A stretch of DNA of 64,000 nucleotides from Photobacterium sp. TLY01. GTDB taxonomy: Bacteria > Pseudomonadota > Gammaproteobacteria > Enterobacterales > Vibrionaceae. The stretch lies in NCBI RefSeq assembly GCF_021432065.1, contig NZ_CP090365.1, positions 1,178,001-1,242,000 of the forward strand, given 5' to 3'. Below, one piece after another: positions 10,801-18,997 of this stretch. The position numbers and the translations under genes are program-made. The notes beneath the pieces are model-generated. The model was not told where the DNA came from and made no database searches. It saw only the letters and a program-made list of their open reading frames with translations. How positions within the stretch are numbered: the stretch's first letter is position 1; each line of letters opens with the position of its first letter.

Positions 10801-13800
10801 TGTCATTCAGATCAATAGGAAGCGTTAATGTTGAACTGTCACCGTCATCATCAATCACAGTCACCACCAGAGGCAGTGCCGTCTCGCCATTGAGCTGATC
10901 GATGGCTTTTTTCAGCGTGAAGTCATACGTGACTGTAGTGTCGGATTCCGGTTGATAGCTTCCCAACTGAACCGTAAAGACTTCTTCGCCACCGGCCCAG
11001 GCTGTCAACAGACTGCCATCGGCTGACAGCGTATAGGTGATCGTCTCACCGCCGCTGCTTAAATCCGGCTGATCAGCAAGATGAAATGCCAGGCTCTGAA
11101 TGGCATCGCTGCCGACAGTGAGATCGAAGCTCCCTTGCCCGACAACATCCCCGGACGCCAGATCATCTTCATTGAGGTTAACACCTGATACAGAGCTCAG
11201 TTGCGGGTCAGCCCCGTCTTTGATAGTCCAGACAAATTCGCCTGCAGGAATCGTCGTCCCGTCCGAGTCTTCACCGATAATCGTCACCGGCAAAATGATG
11301 GCGTCGTTCGCAGTGGTGTGATTCATCGGCCGTTCTAACGTCAGCTGAACATTGCCTTCAATGTCACTGCCGACCACCCTGCCGGACATGGTCATACTAA
11401 GTACGATCTCGCCCTCAGCCGTGGTGCCGGTGATCACCCGGCCATCACTGCTGAGCGTAAACTGAATCAGCTGATTATCCGCACCCGTCGTCAATTGAAG
11501 CGCATTTAACGAAGCCAGCGTTGCCGGGTCGAAAGCAAACGTCGCCGTGGCAGGATCATCTGAACCGGCAATAAACTGAATGCTGCCATCAAAAGACTGG
11601 GCACCGTCGGACACTTTGCCTTCAGTGGCCGTCGCGGCATCGTCGACAATTTTTCCCGCGGCACCGTCATGGACATTGATGACAACGTCTGCAATGTCAT
11701 AATCGATATCGCTGTCACCGGCCAGATAAGAAAACCGCACCGTTTGTTCCTGACTGTTATCCAGATCACGGTCGGCTTCCAGTGTCCAGCGGCCGTCACT
11801 GTAAATAGTCAGAACCCCTTGTGCCGTCGTAAATTGCGCACTCCCGCCAACTGGGATCGCCGCGTCTTCCATGACGTTATCACCATCAAAATCATGACGA
11901 ATGAAACGTACAACCAGACCTTTGTCCAGGTCATAATCATTGGCAAGAATATTGCCTGAACTGAGTGAGGCTTCGACAACATCAAAGCTGTCATCTTCCG
12001 CGACGGGTTCCGAATCCAGAATATAGGTCACAACTGGTGCCAGAACGGTTTCTGTGGTGCCGTCCGCATCCTGCTGTGTGCCTTCGATCATAATGGCTGT
12101 TTGTGTGGTGTCGGTACCGATACCTTGATCGACCGGCGCATGCAGGGTGACGGTTATCCCATCTCCAGCTCCGTTAATCACAGCGCTCAGCACCAGCTTG
12201 CCATCGCTGCGAATGACATTCAGGCTCTGTCCATCGGCAGATAATTCGGCACTGACTGACAGACCGTTTGACGTCAGTGCATTGAGATAAGGCTGATCCG
12301 CATGAATACTGAACTCAGCAAATTGAATGTGAATCTCTGACACGGCTTCAGATGTGCCATCGCCATTTGCGCCCAATTCAGATTCTTCCAGCAAGACGCT
12401 GTCAGGCAACACCAATGTCGGCATGTCATCCGTGGCCTGGTTGCCGGCCAAATCGGTCACGCTGGCATCCATGGTCCAGGTTGCCTGTGCATTCAGTGCG
12501 CTGATGTCGATATTCTCGATCAGCCAGCGACCATCCGCCGCGATCTGACCGGTCAGCAAGACACTGTTCGTCCCGTCAGAGACAGTCACTTTGACCGTCT
12601 GTCCTGCTTCAGCACCTGTCGTCGTTCCTTGTAACGAAGTCAGGTTGCCGCCTTTAAAGTTGTAGATTCCCAATCCATCAAGCGTGTCGATGTCTATGGT
12701 CACCTGCGTATCAATCACGACTGTGTTATCTGTTGCGCTGGCCGGGTTACCGGCCAGATCGCTGGTGGTTGCAGTGACACTCAGCGGGCCATCTGCCAGT
12801 GCTGACAAATCTTCCGTGATTTCCCAGGCGCCCTGGTTCACCGTGGCGGTGAAGCTGTGCGACACATGATTACTGTCGGTCACCAGGATGGTCACCGTCT
12901 GACCATCTTCGACATTCGTGACGGTGCCGAACAAACGAGTGGCAGGCAGCTCAGACGGATTGAGGAAATTATCGTCTCCGCTGTCTACATTGACCGTAAT
13001 CGCCGCCTGGGTATCTTTGATGATGGTATCTGTGTTGGTGGCCGGGTTGCCTGCAATGTCTGTGGTGTCCGCCTGTACGGTCAGCTCACCATCAGACAAG
13101 CCGCTGAGATCCAGATCCGACAGGCTCCACACGCCGCTGGAAACTGTCGTCTGCGCCGTCACTGTGTCGCCGTTGATGTCTGTGATGGTCACGAATACCG
13201 TCTGACCGTCTTCGACATCATTGACCGTACCTGTGATATCGCTGAGCGGCGATTCCACGTTATTCAGGTATTCATCGCCCTTGCCGTCAATCTCGACAGT
13301 AATGGCGGCCAGTGTATCTTTGATCACCGAAGCTTCTGACGTGGCCGGGTTGCCGGCAATGTCTGTGGTTTCGGCTTTGACTGTCAGTTCGCCTTCGGCC
13401 AGGGACGAAATATCGCCATTGATGGTCCATTTGCCATCAACGACTGTGGTTTCCAGCTCAATACTGGTGCCGGCTGAATCCGTCACAGTGACATAGACAG
13501 TCTGTCCGTTTTCGACATTGGACACAGTGCCACCGGCCCAGCTGGACTCCGATTCTTCTTGATTCAGATAATTATCACCGTGACTTAATATCTCAACCGA
13601 AATGGCCGCCTGAGTATCTTTGACGATCGTATCGGTATTCACAGCCGGGTTGCCTGCAATATCCGTGGTTTCTGCCAGAACCGTCAGTTCGCCGTCCGCC
13701 AGGCTGCTGAGATCCAGATCGTCAATCGACCAGACGCCACCCGTCACTGTGGCGTCTTGGGAAACTGTGTTGCCGTTAATGTCAGTGACAGTGACAGACA

Positions 13801-16800
13801 CAAGCTGGCCATCTTCAACGTTTTCGACCGTGCCGGACAGATCACTGACCGGGGCTTCAGCAGCATTGAGGAAGTCATCGCCTTTGCCGTCTATGGTGAC
13901 TGTAACAGCTGCCTGAGTATCTTTGATGATGGTATCTGTGTTTGAGGCCGGGTTACCTGCGATATCCGTGGTTTCCGCCAGAACGGTCAGCTCACCTTCT
14001 GCCAGACTGCTGAGATCCAGACCGTCAACAGACCAAGCGCCTGCGGAAACCGTGGCTTGCACGGTGACGCTGTCACCATGAATATCTGTGATAGTCACAG
14101 TCACGATCTGGCCGTCTTCGACGCCAGTGACTGTGCCTGTGATATCAGAGACAGGTACTTCGTCTTTGTTGAGGTAGTTATCGCCTTTACCGTCGATATC
14201 AACCGTGATGGTTGCCTGGGTGTCTTTGATGATGGTGTCTGTATTTGAAGCCGGGTTGCCTGCGATGTCTGTGGTTTGCGCCAGAACCGCCAGCTCGCCA
14301 TCCGCCAGGCTGCTGAGATCCAGATCGTCAATTGACCAGACGCCTCCTGTCACTGTGGCGTCTTGGGTCACTGTGCTGCCGTTGATGTCGGTGACAGTGA
14401 CAGAAACCACCTGGCCGTCTTCAACATTCTCGACCGTGCCGGAAAGATCACTGACCTGGGTTTCAACCGCATTCAGAAAGTTATCGCCTTGGCCATCGAT
14501 AACAACCGTGACGGCCGCCTGAGTATCTTTGACAATCGTATCTGTATTGGAGGCCGGGTTGCCGGCAATGTCCGTGGTTTCTGCAAGAACCGTCAGCTCA
14601 CCGTCTGCCAGGCTGCTGAGATCCAGATCGTCAATTGACCAGACGCCACCCGACACTGTCGCCTCTTTCGTGACTGTATCACCGTGAATATCAGTCACAG
14701 TGACAAACACACTCTGGCCGTCTTCAACGTTTTCGACTGTGCCGGAAATATCACTGACCGGGGCTTCAGCGGCATTGAGGAAGTCATCGCCTTTGCCGTC
14801 GATGACAACCGTGACAGCGGCCTGAGTATCTTTGACAATCGTATCGGTATTGGAAGCCGGATTGCCGGCAATGTCCGTGGTTTCTGCCAGAACCGTCAGC
14901 TCGCCATCCGCCAGACTGCTGAGATCCAGATCGTCAATTGACCAGACGCCACCCGACACTATCGCCTCTTTCGTGACTGTATCACCGTGAATATCAGTCA
15001 CAGTGACAAACACACTCTGGCCATCTTCAACGTTTTCGACTGTGCCGGAAATATCACTGACCGGGGCTTCAGCGGCATTGAGGAAGTCATCGCCTTTGCC
15101 GTCGATGACAACCGTGACGGCCGCCTGGGTATCTTTGACAATCGTATCGATATTGGAAGCCGGGTTGCCTGCTATATCCGTTGTTTCTGCCAGAACCGTC
15201 AGCTCGCCATCCGCCAGGCTGCTGAGATCCAGATTATCAATTGACCAGACGCCACCTGTCACTGTGGCGTCTTGGGAAACTGTGTTGCCGTTCATGTCGG
15301 TGACAGTGACAGACACACTTTGGCCGTCTTCAACATTTTCGACCGTGCCGGAAATATCACTGACCGGGGCTTCAGCGGCATTAAGGAAGTCATCGCCTTT
15401 GCCGTCGATGACAACCGTAACAGCGGCCTGAGTGTCTTTGATGATGGTATCTGTGTTTGAGGCCGGGTTGCCTGCGATATCCGTGGTCTCTGCCAGAACT
15501 GTCAGTTCGCCGTCTGCCAGGCTGCTGAGATCCAGGTCGTCAACAGACCAAGCGCCTGCGGAAACCGTGGCTTGCGTAGTGACACTGTCACCATGAATGT
15601 CTGTGATGGTCACAGTCACGCTCTGGCCGTCTTCAACGCCAGTGACTGTACCTGTGATATCAGAGACAGGCACTTCGACTTTGTTAAGGTAGTTATCGCC
15701 TTTACCGTCGATATCAACCGTGATGCCCGCCTGCGTGTCTTTCAGTATGCTTGTGGTGCTGGACGCCGGGTTACCCGCCACATCCACGGTCTCGACGGTA
15801 ATGGTCAGCTCACCGTCCGCCAGTGACGAGACATCGCCGTTCACCACCCATTTGCCGTCCACCACAGTGGTCTGCGTCTGAATCGTCAGCCCGTTCACAT
15901 CCGTTGCTGAGACTGTCACGGTCTGGCCGTCTTCGACATTGGACACCGTACCGCCGGCCCAGCTGGAGACTGATTCAGCCTGATTGATCACGTTATCGCC
16001 ATTGCCAAACACTCCGACCGAGATCGCCGCCTGAGTATCTTTGATGATGGTATCGGTATTAGAGGCCGGGTTGCCTGCGATATCTGTGGTTTCTGCCAGA
16101 ACCGTCAGCTCGCCGTCCGCCAGCCCGCGCAGATCTTGATCCGGCAGGTGCCACACGCCACCGGATACTGTGGTCTGCGCCGTGACTGTGTCGCCGTTGA
16201 TGTCTGTGATGGTAACAAATACCGTCTGGCCGTCTTCGACATCTCCGACCGTGCCTGTGATCACACTGCCAGGCACTTCAAACTGATTGAGGAAATTATC
16301 ACCCTGACCGTCAATATCAACCGTCACAGCTGCCTGGGTATCTTTGATGATGGTATCTGTACTGGTCGCCGGGTTGCCTGCAATATCTGTGGTTTCTACC
16401 GTAACTGTGACTTCGCCGTCCGCCAACGACGAAATATCACCACTGGCGAACCACTTTCCGTTAATAACGGTGGTTTCCACCTGAATGCTTGTCCCGTCTG
16501 AATCAGTGACTGTGACATAAACTGTCTGTCCGTCTTCCACATTAGATACTGTGCCGCCGGCCCAGCTTGAGACCGACTCTTCTTTGTTGAGGTAATCATC
16601 GCCGTTGCCAAACACCCCCACAGTGATAGTGGCCTGAGTATCTTTGATGATGGTGTCTGTGCCAGAGGCCGGGTTGCCCGCGACATCTTTGGTGGCAGCA
16701 CTAACGGTTAGCTGTCCATCAGCCAGAGACGACAGATCCAAGTTATCCAGCACAACCTGACCTGCTGAAACGATACCGTCATATTCCAGGGTATTGCCGG

Positions 16801-17638
16801 CTGAATCAGAAATGGTAACTTTTACAGGCTGACCATCTTCGACATGTGTCAGTTGTAGCGTGACTTTTGTCTGCTCCTGACTGATTTCGGCCAGATTCAG
16901 ATAATTATCGCCGTTACCGTCCATCTCTACACTGAGCTCAGCCAGCGTATCTTTAATGGTCGAATCTGACGCATCGACGCTGTTATCCAGCACGTCCGTC
17001 GCAACGGCATAAACGTCCAGCGGGCCTTCGGCAAGGCCGCTCAAATCAACATTATCAATCTCGTACCTTTCATCCTTGACCCTTGCTGAAAGCGACAGTG
17101 TCTTGCCGTTTACATCGGTAACCGTGACGCTAATTGTCCACCCGTCCCGAATGTCGATGGCATCACCACTGATCGTGACCGATGGCACTTCAAATTGGTT
17201 TTCGTAACCGTCGCCACCATCATCAATACGGACGGTCAGTCTGGCATCTGTACTTAACAGGTTTAGAACGCCATCAGTCGGGGAATTGCTCTCAGCTCGA
17301 TACGAAGTAGGCTGAGTGTCGAAACCGGCTTCCGGCAAAACTTCAGGTAAGTCTGGCGCGATATAGGTGACAAAACCCGCGCTGTCGCTGGAGAGATCCT
17401 GGCTATTATCGGAGGAGGCCGGTGCGGATGATGCAGGTGTATCATTCTCTGAAGACGCAGGCGCGGATGCTCCAGGGGCTGACTCGCCAGCTTTAACGGC
17501 TTGCTCAACCTGACCGGTATCTTCAACCAGCGTGATGGTTGGATCCATGTGCTCATCTGGCGCCAGTCTTTGCCAGCTTCCGTCTGGCATTACTTTCCAG
17601 ATTACACCCTCAATCTCAATATAAAATATTGGATCCAT
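4874..17638 (-). CDS. Giant LapA-like type I secreted repeat adhesin (4254 aa)
   Basis: This is a predicted cell-surface, biofilm-type adhesin. Layout by residue: 1-130, a short N-terminal stretch and a Ser/Pro/Ala-rich linker; about 130-1750, sixteen Ig-like repeats of about 100 residues; about 1750-2580, five longer T1SS-143-type repeats; about 2580-4120, cadherin-like modules with phrases such as DGSETLSY; about 4120-4254, a C-terminal type I secretion target domain of the VCA0849 subclass (RFVLDGG, then DTIMNFDYSADSDAIDLSG). Many Asp/Gly-rich turns suggest calcium binding. I see no GGxGxD nonapeptide array and no TAAG-type LapG cleavage site near the N terminus, and the N-terminal retention module of classical LapA is short or changed. 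The start has a clear Shine-Dalgarno (AGGAG seven bases before ATG). The exporter genes follow directly. Confidence 0.93.
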   Translation of the reverse strand: MDPIFYIEIEGVIWKVMPDGSWQRLAPDEHMDPTITLVEDTGQVEQAVKAGESAPGASAPASSENDTPASSAPASSDNSQDLSSDSAGFVTYIAPDLPEVLPEAGFDTQPTSYRAESNSPTDGVLNLLSTDARLTVRIDDGGDGYENQFEVPSVTISGDAIDIRDGWTISVTVTDVNGKTLSLSARVKDERYEIDNVDLSGLAEGPLDVYAVATDVLDNSVDASDSTIKDTLAELSVEMDGNGDNYLNLAEISQEQTKVTLQLTHVEDGQPVKVTISDSAGNTLEYDGIVSAGQVVLDNLDLSSLADGQLTVSAATKDVAGNPASGTDTIIKDTQATITVGVFGNGDDYLNKEESVSSWAGGTVSNVEDGQTVYVTVTDSDGTSIQVETTVINGKWFASGDISSLADGEVTVTVETTDIAGNPATSTDTIIKDTQAAVTVDIDGQGDNFLNQFEVPGSVITGTVGDVEDGQTVFVTITDINGDTVTAQTTVSGGVWHLPDQDLRGLADGELTVLAETTDIAGNPASNTDTIIKDTQAAISVGVFGNGDNVINQAESVSSWAGGTVSNVEDGQTVTVSATDVNGLTIQTQTTVVDGKWVVNGDVSSLADGELTITVETVDVAGNPASSTTSILKDTQAGITVDIDGKGDNYLNKVEVPVSDITGTVTGVEDGQSVTVTITDIHGDSVTTQATVSAGAWSVDDLDLSSLADGELTVLAETTDIAGNPASNTDTIIKDTQAAVTVVIDGKGDDFLNAAEAPVSDISGTVENVEDGQSVSVTVTDMNGNTVSQDATVTGGVWSIDNLDLSSLADGELTVLAETTDIAGNPASNIDTIVKDTQAAVTVVIDGKGDDFLNAAEAPVSDISGTVENVEDGQSVFVTVTDIHGDTVTKEAIVSGGVWSIDDLDLSSLADGELTVLAETTDIAGNPASNTDTIVKDTQAAVTVVIDGKGDDFLNAAEAPVSDISGTVENVEDGQSVFVTVTDIHGDTVTKEATVSGGVWSIDDLDLSSLADGELTVLAETTDIAGNPASNTDTIVKDTQAAVTVVIDGQGDNFLNAVETQVSDLSGTVENVEDGQVVSVTVTDINGSTVTQDATVTGGVWSIDDLDLSSLADGELAVLAQTTDIAGNPASNTDTIIKDTQATITVDIDGKGDNYLNKDEVPVSDITGTVTGVEDGQIVTVTITDIHGDSVTVQATVSAGAWSVDGLDLSSLAEGELTVLAETTDIAGNPASNTDTIIKDTQAAVTVTIDGKGDDFLNAAEAPVSDLSGTVENVEDGQLVSVTVTDINGNTVSQDATVTGGVWSIDDLDLSSLADGELTVLAETTDIAGNPAVNTDTIVKDTQAAISVEILSHGDNYLNQEESESSWAGGTVSNVENGQTVYVTVTDSAGTSIELETTVVDGKWTINGDISSLAEGELTVKAETTDIAGNPATSEASVIKDTLAAITVEIDGKGDEYLNNVESPLSDITGTVNDVEDGQTVFVTITDINGDTVTAQTTVSSGVWSLSDLDLSGLSDGELTVQADTTDIAGNPATNTDTIIKDTQAAITVNVDSGDDNFLNPSELPATRLFGTVTNVEDGQTVTILVTDSNHVSHSFTATVNQGAWEITEDLSALADGPLSVTATTSDLAGNPASATDNTVVIDTQVTIDIDTLDGLGIYNFKGGNLTSLQGTTTGAEAGQTVKVTVSDGTNSVLLTGQIAADGRWLIENIDISALNAQATWTMDASVTDLAGNQATDDMPTLVLPDSVLLEESELGANGDGTSEAVSEIHIQFAEFSIHADQPYLNALTSNGLSVSAELSADGQSLNVIRSDGKLVLSAVINGAGDGITVTLHAPVDQGIGTDTTQTAIMIEGTQQDADGTTETVLAPVVTYILDSEPVAEDDSFDVVEASLSSGNILANDYDLDKGLVVRFIRHDFDGDNVMEDAAIPVGGSAQFTTAQGVLTIYSDGRWTLEADRDLDNSQEQTVRFSYLAGDSDIDYDIADVVINVHDGAAGKIVDDAATATEGKVSDGAQSFDGSIQFIAGSDDPATATFAFDPATLASLNALQLTTGADNQLIQFTLSSDGRVITGTTAEGEIVLSMTMSGRVVGSDIEGNVQLTLERPMNHTTANDAIILPVTIIGEDSDGTTIPAGEFVWTIKDGADPQLSSVSGVNLNEDDLASGDVVGQGSFDLTVGSDAIQSLAFHLADQPDLSSGGETITYTLSADGSLLTAWAGGEEVFTVQLGSYQPESDTTVTYDFTLKKAIDQLNGETALPLVVTVIDDDGDSSTLTLPIDLNDSQSGGITSGAISVTELPKVEAALDADATVSLTVTANKDPIVKIGLQLNNGDPVLDSNGQPVTHDHEALIWRDNGDGSYDAILPNGQSVFTVTLPETISVASGTTASVDLDFSLHKPIDHGDSGQEDTQIDLTLPVVVTDSDGTQQQADTTVTVFDGKDPVLSVTGAISVDEDGLLGDGTEAGIVSATPVISVAKGSDDIAEIVLDVDAFNALGYQSGGEAVLLSDKDVNGWYIAKTQTSGDEVFRLKLNNDGTTEFVLVSALDHPSGNGENNLPLNFDVHAVDVDGDTSDSVTLTVNVQDSVPEGTDSTLELVEGESFSTNLLTDVRLGADGGELNRFTYNGVEYNFASEGVDYFDVNLVNTENNEIYGSFRLHKDGRLDLTTEGAVQTDPTIIDDLTYVVRDHDGDEATNTANLTLGDNAGSIRTLNAETVEDTQTGALHIVVTPGDNDQGEQVTSIQISEASLQGGTLYLNGEALTAVDGVIVLYGDQLTQIGDGRAVEPAGDLTYLPPFNQSDTTTQISLDISAIISTHNDSKVIDATLDVSVLPVADAPEWAESTFVYDLVEDDPNAPTLDITANLVDQDSSESLSYKLSGIPDGITLMLNGNVVQEGKAYTQAQLSQMTIRADANLAGVFTFTVIAIATESGNVFADSSDKTAQINHQVTVNVSPDADAPQLSVQDYKGLEDQAINLNNIITGQLADKDGSETLSYRIEVQDGWLIEGGTAQEVSPGVYVVSADEVAAGQIRLIPKQDISSVTQSLSVKVTAIATESTADGLDPIHQTAESSTQTINIELKGVVDAPDVTDGGQGHWQFDSDTQVISGTSPFAEDSLIPLDFMLSTSDDDQSEVLNLLLTNLPDGFTLVDSAGNPLTLPIANVDPDTGIQYQITSEQLQNTYIKAPQDFSGDIHLDILVVSTEPDGDSGTFNLGVDITVSPVVDEQDGTIFTADGIEDREASVTVLPVPSQDVDGSEALTGYKIDSLPEELTLYFDGVEIQVPEGGLDVSTLDPDASLAELFQSGRITVRASEDLSGTFKLPVSYQVTDTSPDHPSDTDVKWIQAQVDVQFHGRVELDTRLESTTEVLKSTDGGPIDLSDSVWFVDADLDGSEYLDYILIKMPAGYNFIVEHPNGATQDADGNWVIPATGLTSDSFQEQAAMLLQQATISSASDTGIVEIIVSARVIDDQDARFIDTPLNIQITGHSGGGTCDPVGTPDDIQDNSQPVHTQEGEPIDLSGLLNPDVASDPDNALSFFVDASSLPEGVTIQGQGVITEYDKQGNVIGYTIPPEGLATLQVVGLDEDWAGNLVLNIAVIETSGCNGDSVTTNQQINIVVEPVVDEMTLTSDVTSMQEDVAADINLALVLGDSIESGQSIEGEGIPSEGKETVNSLTLTLPVGCELVADDPGLLSYQGNGVWLVSDPARLDEITLVPPAHFSGDITITATANITDEATGVAVTDTADKSATITINVAPVTDLAQLTAEDVTGDEDSYIALSNLSASLIDTDGSETLSLSIKGVPDGAVLVLKQGDEYVLLPNNGYDGGTFNGTPTMAWQVQPDQLGSIYILPPQDFSGDLPLTLEAMTQEIGTTDVKFTTEDFTVGVNPVGDNAQFFGVPDSMSGSEGDPITVPVNITSAETSSDEFISLTVTVNADSDPSALIGLDRIKVGDLFARFMLNADGSMQATLIVPASQVDSFELYAGDAFGDLNITLTASTVDSNQVLGAHVTDHGPETTQDMVITITPVVDTPVLTVEYPSIIAEANGQIPLGLSLALMNPAANEAGTLTISGLPDGMTLSAGTKQGSDWIIDQSDVDGLSIAGGYSGSSDFELSITPSATLGGDTATGMPQNIQVSLTEPGDNSFTATSEADRFVLDGGTAGSPSTDTIMNFDYSADSDAIDLSGILAGLNITDGASADAVIDFGETASGIEIHVKPDESQVEQIIVLDNVSRDDLYGGNASGVSEAELLQKMIDDQNLIVNS
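9890..12390 (-). repeat. Five T1SS-143-type repeats in the middle of the adhesin gene
   Basis: Five longer units of roughly 130-160 codons share the pattern: low-complexity start, a phrase like TLSADGSLLTAW, a statement like FTVQLG, then a PIDH or AIDQ motif, LPLVVTVIDDDGDSS, and DGKDP at the end. This matches the type I secretion 143-residue repeat found in large exported Vibrio and Shewanella adhesins. They are much less similar to one another than the Ig-like units, so they are an older expansion. Their function is probably to extend the adhesin from the cell surface; binding activity cannot be assigned. Confidence 0.7.
12390..17250 (-). repeat. Tandem array of sixteen Ig-like repeats of about 300 bp inside the adhesin gene
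   Basis: Units of 100-103 codons follow each other without linkers. Each ends in a phrase like TDIAGNPASNTDTIIKDTQ and begins with a DGKGDNYLN-like phrase. Three sub-types alternate: one with SSWAGGTVSNVEDGQ (units starting near residues 336, 537 and 1345), one with VSDITGTVTGVEDGQ, and one with APVSDISGTVENVEDGQ, which forms a block near the centre. Two adjacent units (about 14519-14821 and 14822-15124) differ by one residue in 101. The array is a likely site of slippage, gene conversion and assembly collapse, so the number of units may vary between isolates. Confidence 0.9.
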
Positions 17639-17901
17639 TGCCTGCTCCTGAAGCCTGATTCGCTGATAACAACACGTTCACATTAAAACGAGTCGCATAT
17701 TAGACTAATATTCTCAGCTACAAACACAAGTAAAATTATTACAAGCAAAAAAATTCAATCGCCAGAATTCACTGAATGAATAAAAGGCATATTTTTCAGG
17801 TGGGCATTTATGTGGAAATAATGAGCAGGAACATCGGAAAAGGTCAGGTATGAACCTTAAAAAGACCCTGTAAAGTGTAATGCTATTGGTGAGGCAGATA
17901 A
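17639..17901. other. Upstream region of the adhesin operon
   Basis: This A+T-rich stretch holds the promoter of the adhesin operon (minus strand), but no match to a sigma-70 or sigma-54 promoter is strong enough to name. The Shine-Dalgarno of the adhesin lies at its left edge. The stretch is bounded on the right by the terminator of the malEFG transcript. Confidence 0.4.
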
Positions 17902-17929
17902 TAAAAAGCCCGGTGAAAACACCAGGCTA
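17902..17929 (-). terminator. Intrinsic terminator of the malEFG transcript
   Basis: On the minus strand the stem AGCCTGGTG / CACCGGGCT with a TTTT loop is followed at once by TTTTTATTAT. It is about 170 bases past the malG stop, so the operon has a long 3' untranslated region. Confidence 0.8.
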
Positions 17930-18095
17930 TGGTTACTAATCAAACCACTTTTTGTAAAAAAACAAAAAGAAGGTCCAGCTATGCAGCAACGCCAATAATA
18001 TGAGAGAAGTGACTTAACAGATCGGCGGCCAAACCAAAGCTAAGTATTCATCTCGGGAGTGGCCTGCACCTAAGTGAAAGCAGGCCTTTTTATCA
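17930..18095 (-). other. Structured 3' untranslated region of malG
   Basis: Between the malG stop and its terminator are a perfect 7-bp hairpin (GGCCTGC / GCAGGCC, 18061-18087) and an 8-bp hairpin (CTTTTTGT / ACAAAAAG, about 17948-17969). The first hairpin has a T-run only when read on the plus strand, so on the minus strand it is not a terminator; on the plus strand it could stop transcription running from the adhesin promoter region. In E. coli the malG 3' end gives rise to the small RNA MalH, so a similar product is possible here. Confidence 0.45.
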
Positions 18096-18986
18096 TTATC
18101 CTTTTACCCCTCCGGCAGTCAGACCACCGACAAGAAACTTCTGAGCCAGCAAAAATACCAGTGTGATGGGCAGTGCCGACAACACAGCGGCGGCAGCGAA
18201 ATCACCCCACAGGTAATTTTGCGGATACAAATATTGCTGCATTCCAACAGCTAATGTGTAGGAATTTACATCACGTAATAACAGAGATGCAACAGGAACT
18301 TCGGTTACAGCGGCAATAAACGAAAGAATAAACACCACAGACAGGATAGGTACAGATAACGGCAGTAAAACCAGTCTGAACGCCTGCCACGGACTCGCCC
18401 CATCTAAGGCTGCAGCTTCTTCCAGTGAATTGTCGATGGATTCAAAATATCCTTTAATTGTCCACACGTGCAGCGCAATACCGCCCATGTAAGCAAAGAC
18501 CACCCCACCGTGAGTATTCATGCCAAGAAACGGAACATAGGCACCCAGTCGGTCGAACAATGCATACAGTGCTACCAAGGCCAATACTGGCGGAAACATC
18601 TGTAATATCAGCATAGCACGCAGAATTTGGCTTTTACCGGCAAAGCGCATTCTGGCAAAAGCGTAAGCGCAAGTTGTGGACAACGCCACAATTCCGATGG
18701 CAGTCAGTCCCGCAACTTTCACAGAATTCCAAAGCCAGGTCAGTACCGGAAACGGTGGCAGCGTTTTACTGCCATCGGCATGTTCAACGGCAATTCCTAA
18801 CGCCAGTTTCCAGTGTTCCAGTGACGGGTCACTTGGAATCAGCTCACCAGAGGCGTAGTTTCCTTCTCGGAAAGAAATAGCGACCACCATCAGCAGTGGC
18901 AACATGATCAGCGCCAGAAAGCACCACATTGCAATATGCGTCGCCCAGACGCGATATTTTAAAGATTTCGGTTGTACCATCGCCAT
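18096..18986 (-). CDS. malG: Maltose/maltodextrin ABC transporter permease MalG
   Basis: At 296 residues this matches the length of E. coli MalG. Six membrane segments are predicted, and the cytoplasmic EAA loop ([20 protein letters not shown]) that docks on the ATPase is intact at about residues 190-210. With MalF it forms the inner membrane channel for maltose and maltodextrins, fed by MalE and powered by MalK. It is the last gene of malEFG, 11 bases after malF, and is followed by an unusually long structured 3' region and then an intrinsic terminator. Confidence 0.96.
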   Translation of the reverse strand: MAMVQPKSLKYRVWATHIAMWCFLALIMLPLLMVVAISFREGNYASGELIPSDPSLEHWKLALGIAVEHADGSKTLPPFPVLTWLWNSVKVAGLTAIGIVALSTTCAYAFARMRFAGKSQILRAMLILQMFPPVLALVALYALFDRLGAYVPFLGMNTHGGVVFAYMGGIALHVWTIKGYFESIDNSLEEAAALDGASPWQAFRLVLLPLSVPILSVVFILSFIAAVTEVPVASLLLRDVNSYTLAVGMQQYLYPQNYLWGDFAAAAVLSALPITLVFLLAQKFLVGGLTAGGVKG

Positions 18987-18997
18987 GAGTCTTCCCC

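Noticed and set aside
12857..16501. Series of long plus-strand open frames opposite the adhesin gene
   Set aside because: They recur every 303 bases because the adhesin repeats do, and they look like antisense translations of the repeat (VSSPSA, RTVSSPS). They are shadows.
12390..17250. Regular repeats that could be mistaken for a CRISPR array
   Set aside because: Units are about 300 bases, encode protein in one frame and have no short identical repeats with unique spacers.
18061..18087. Hairpin after malG taken as the malEFG terminator
   Set aside because: Its T-run is on the plus strand; the true minus-strand terminator with T-run is at 17902-17929.
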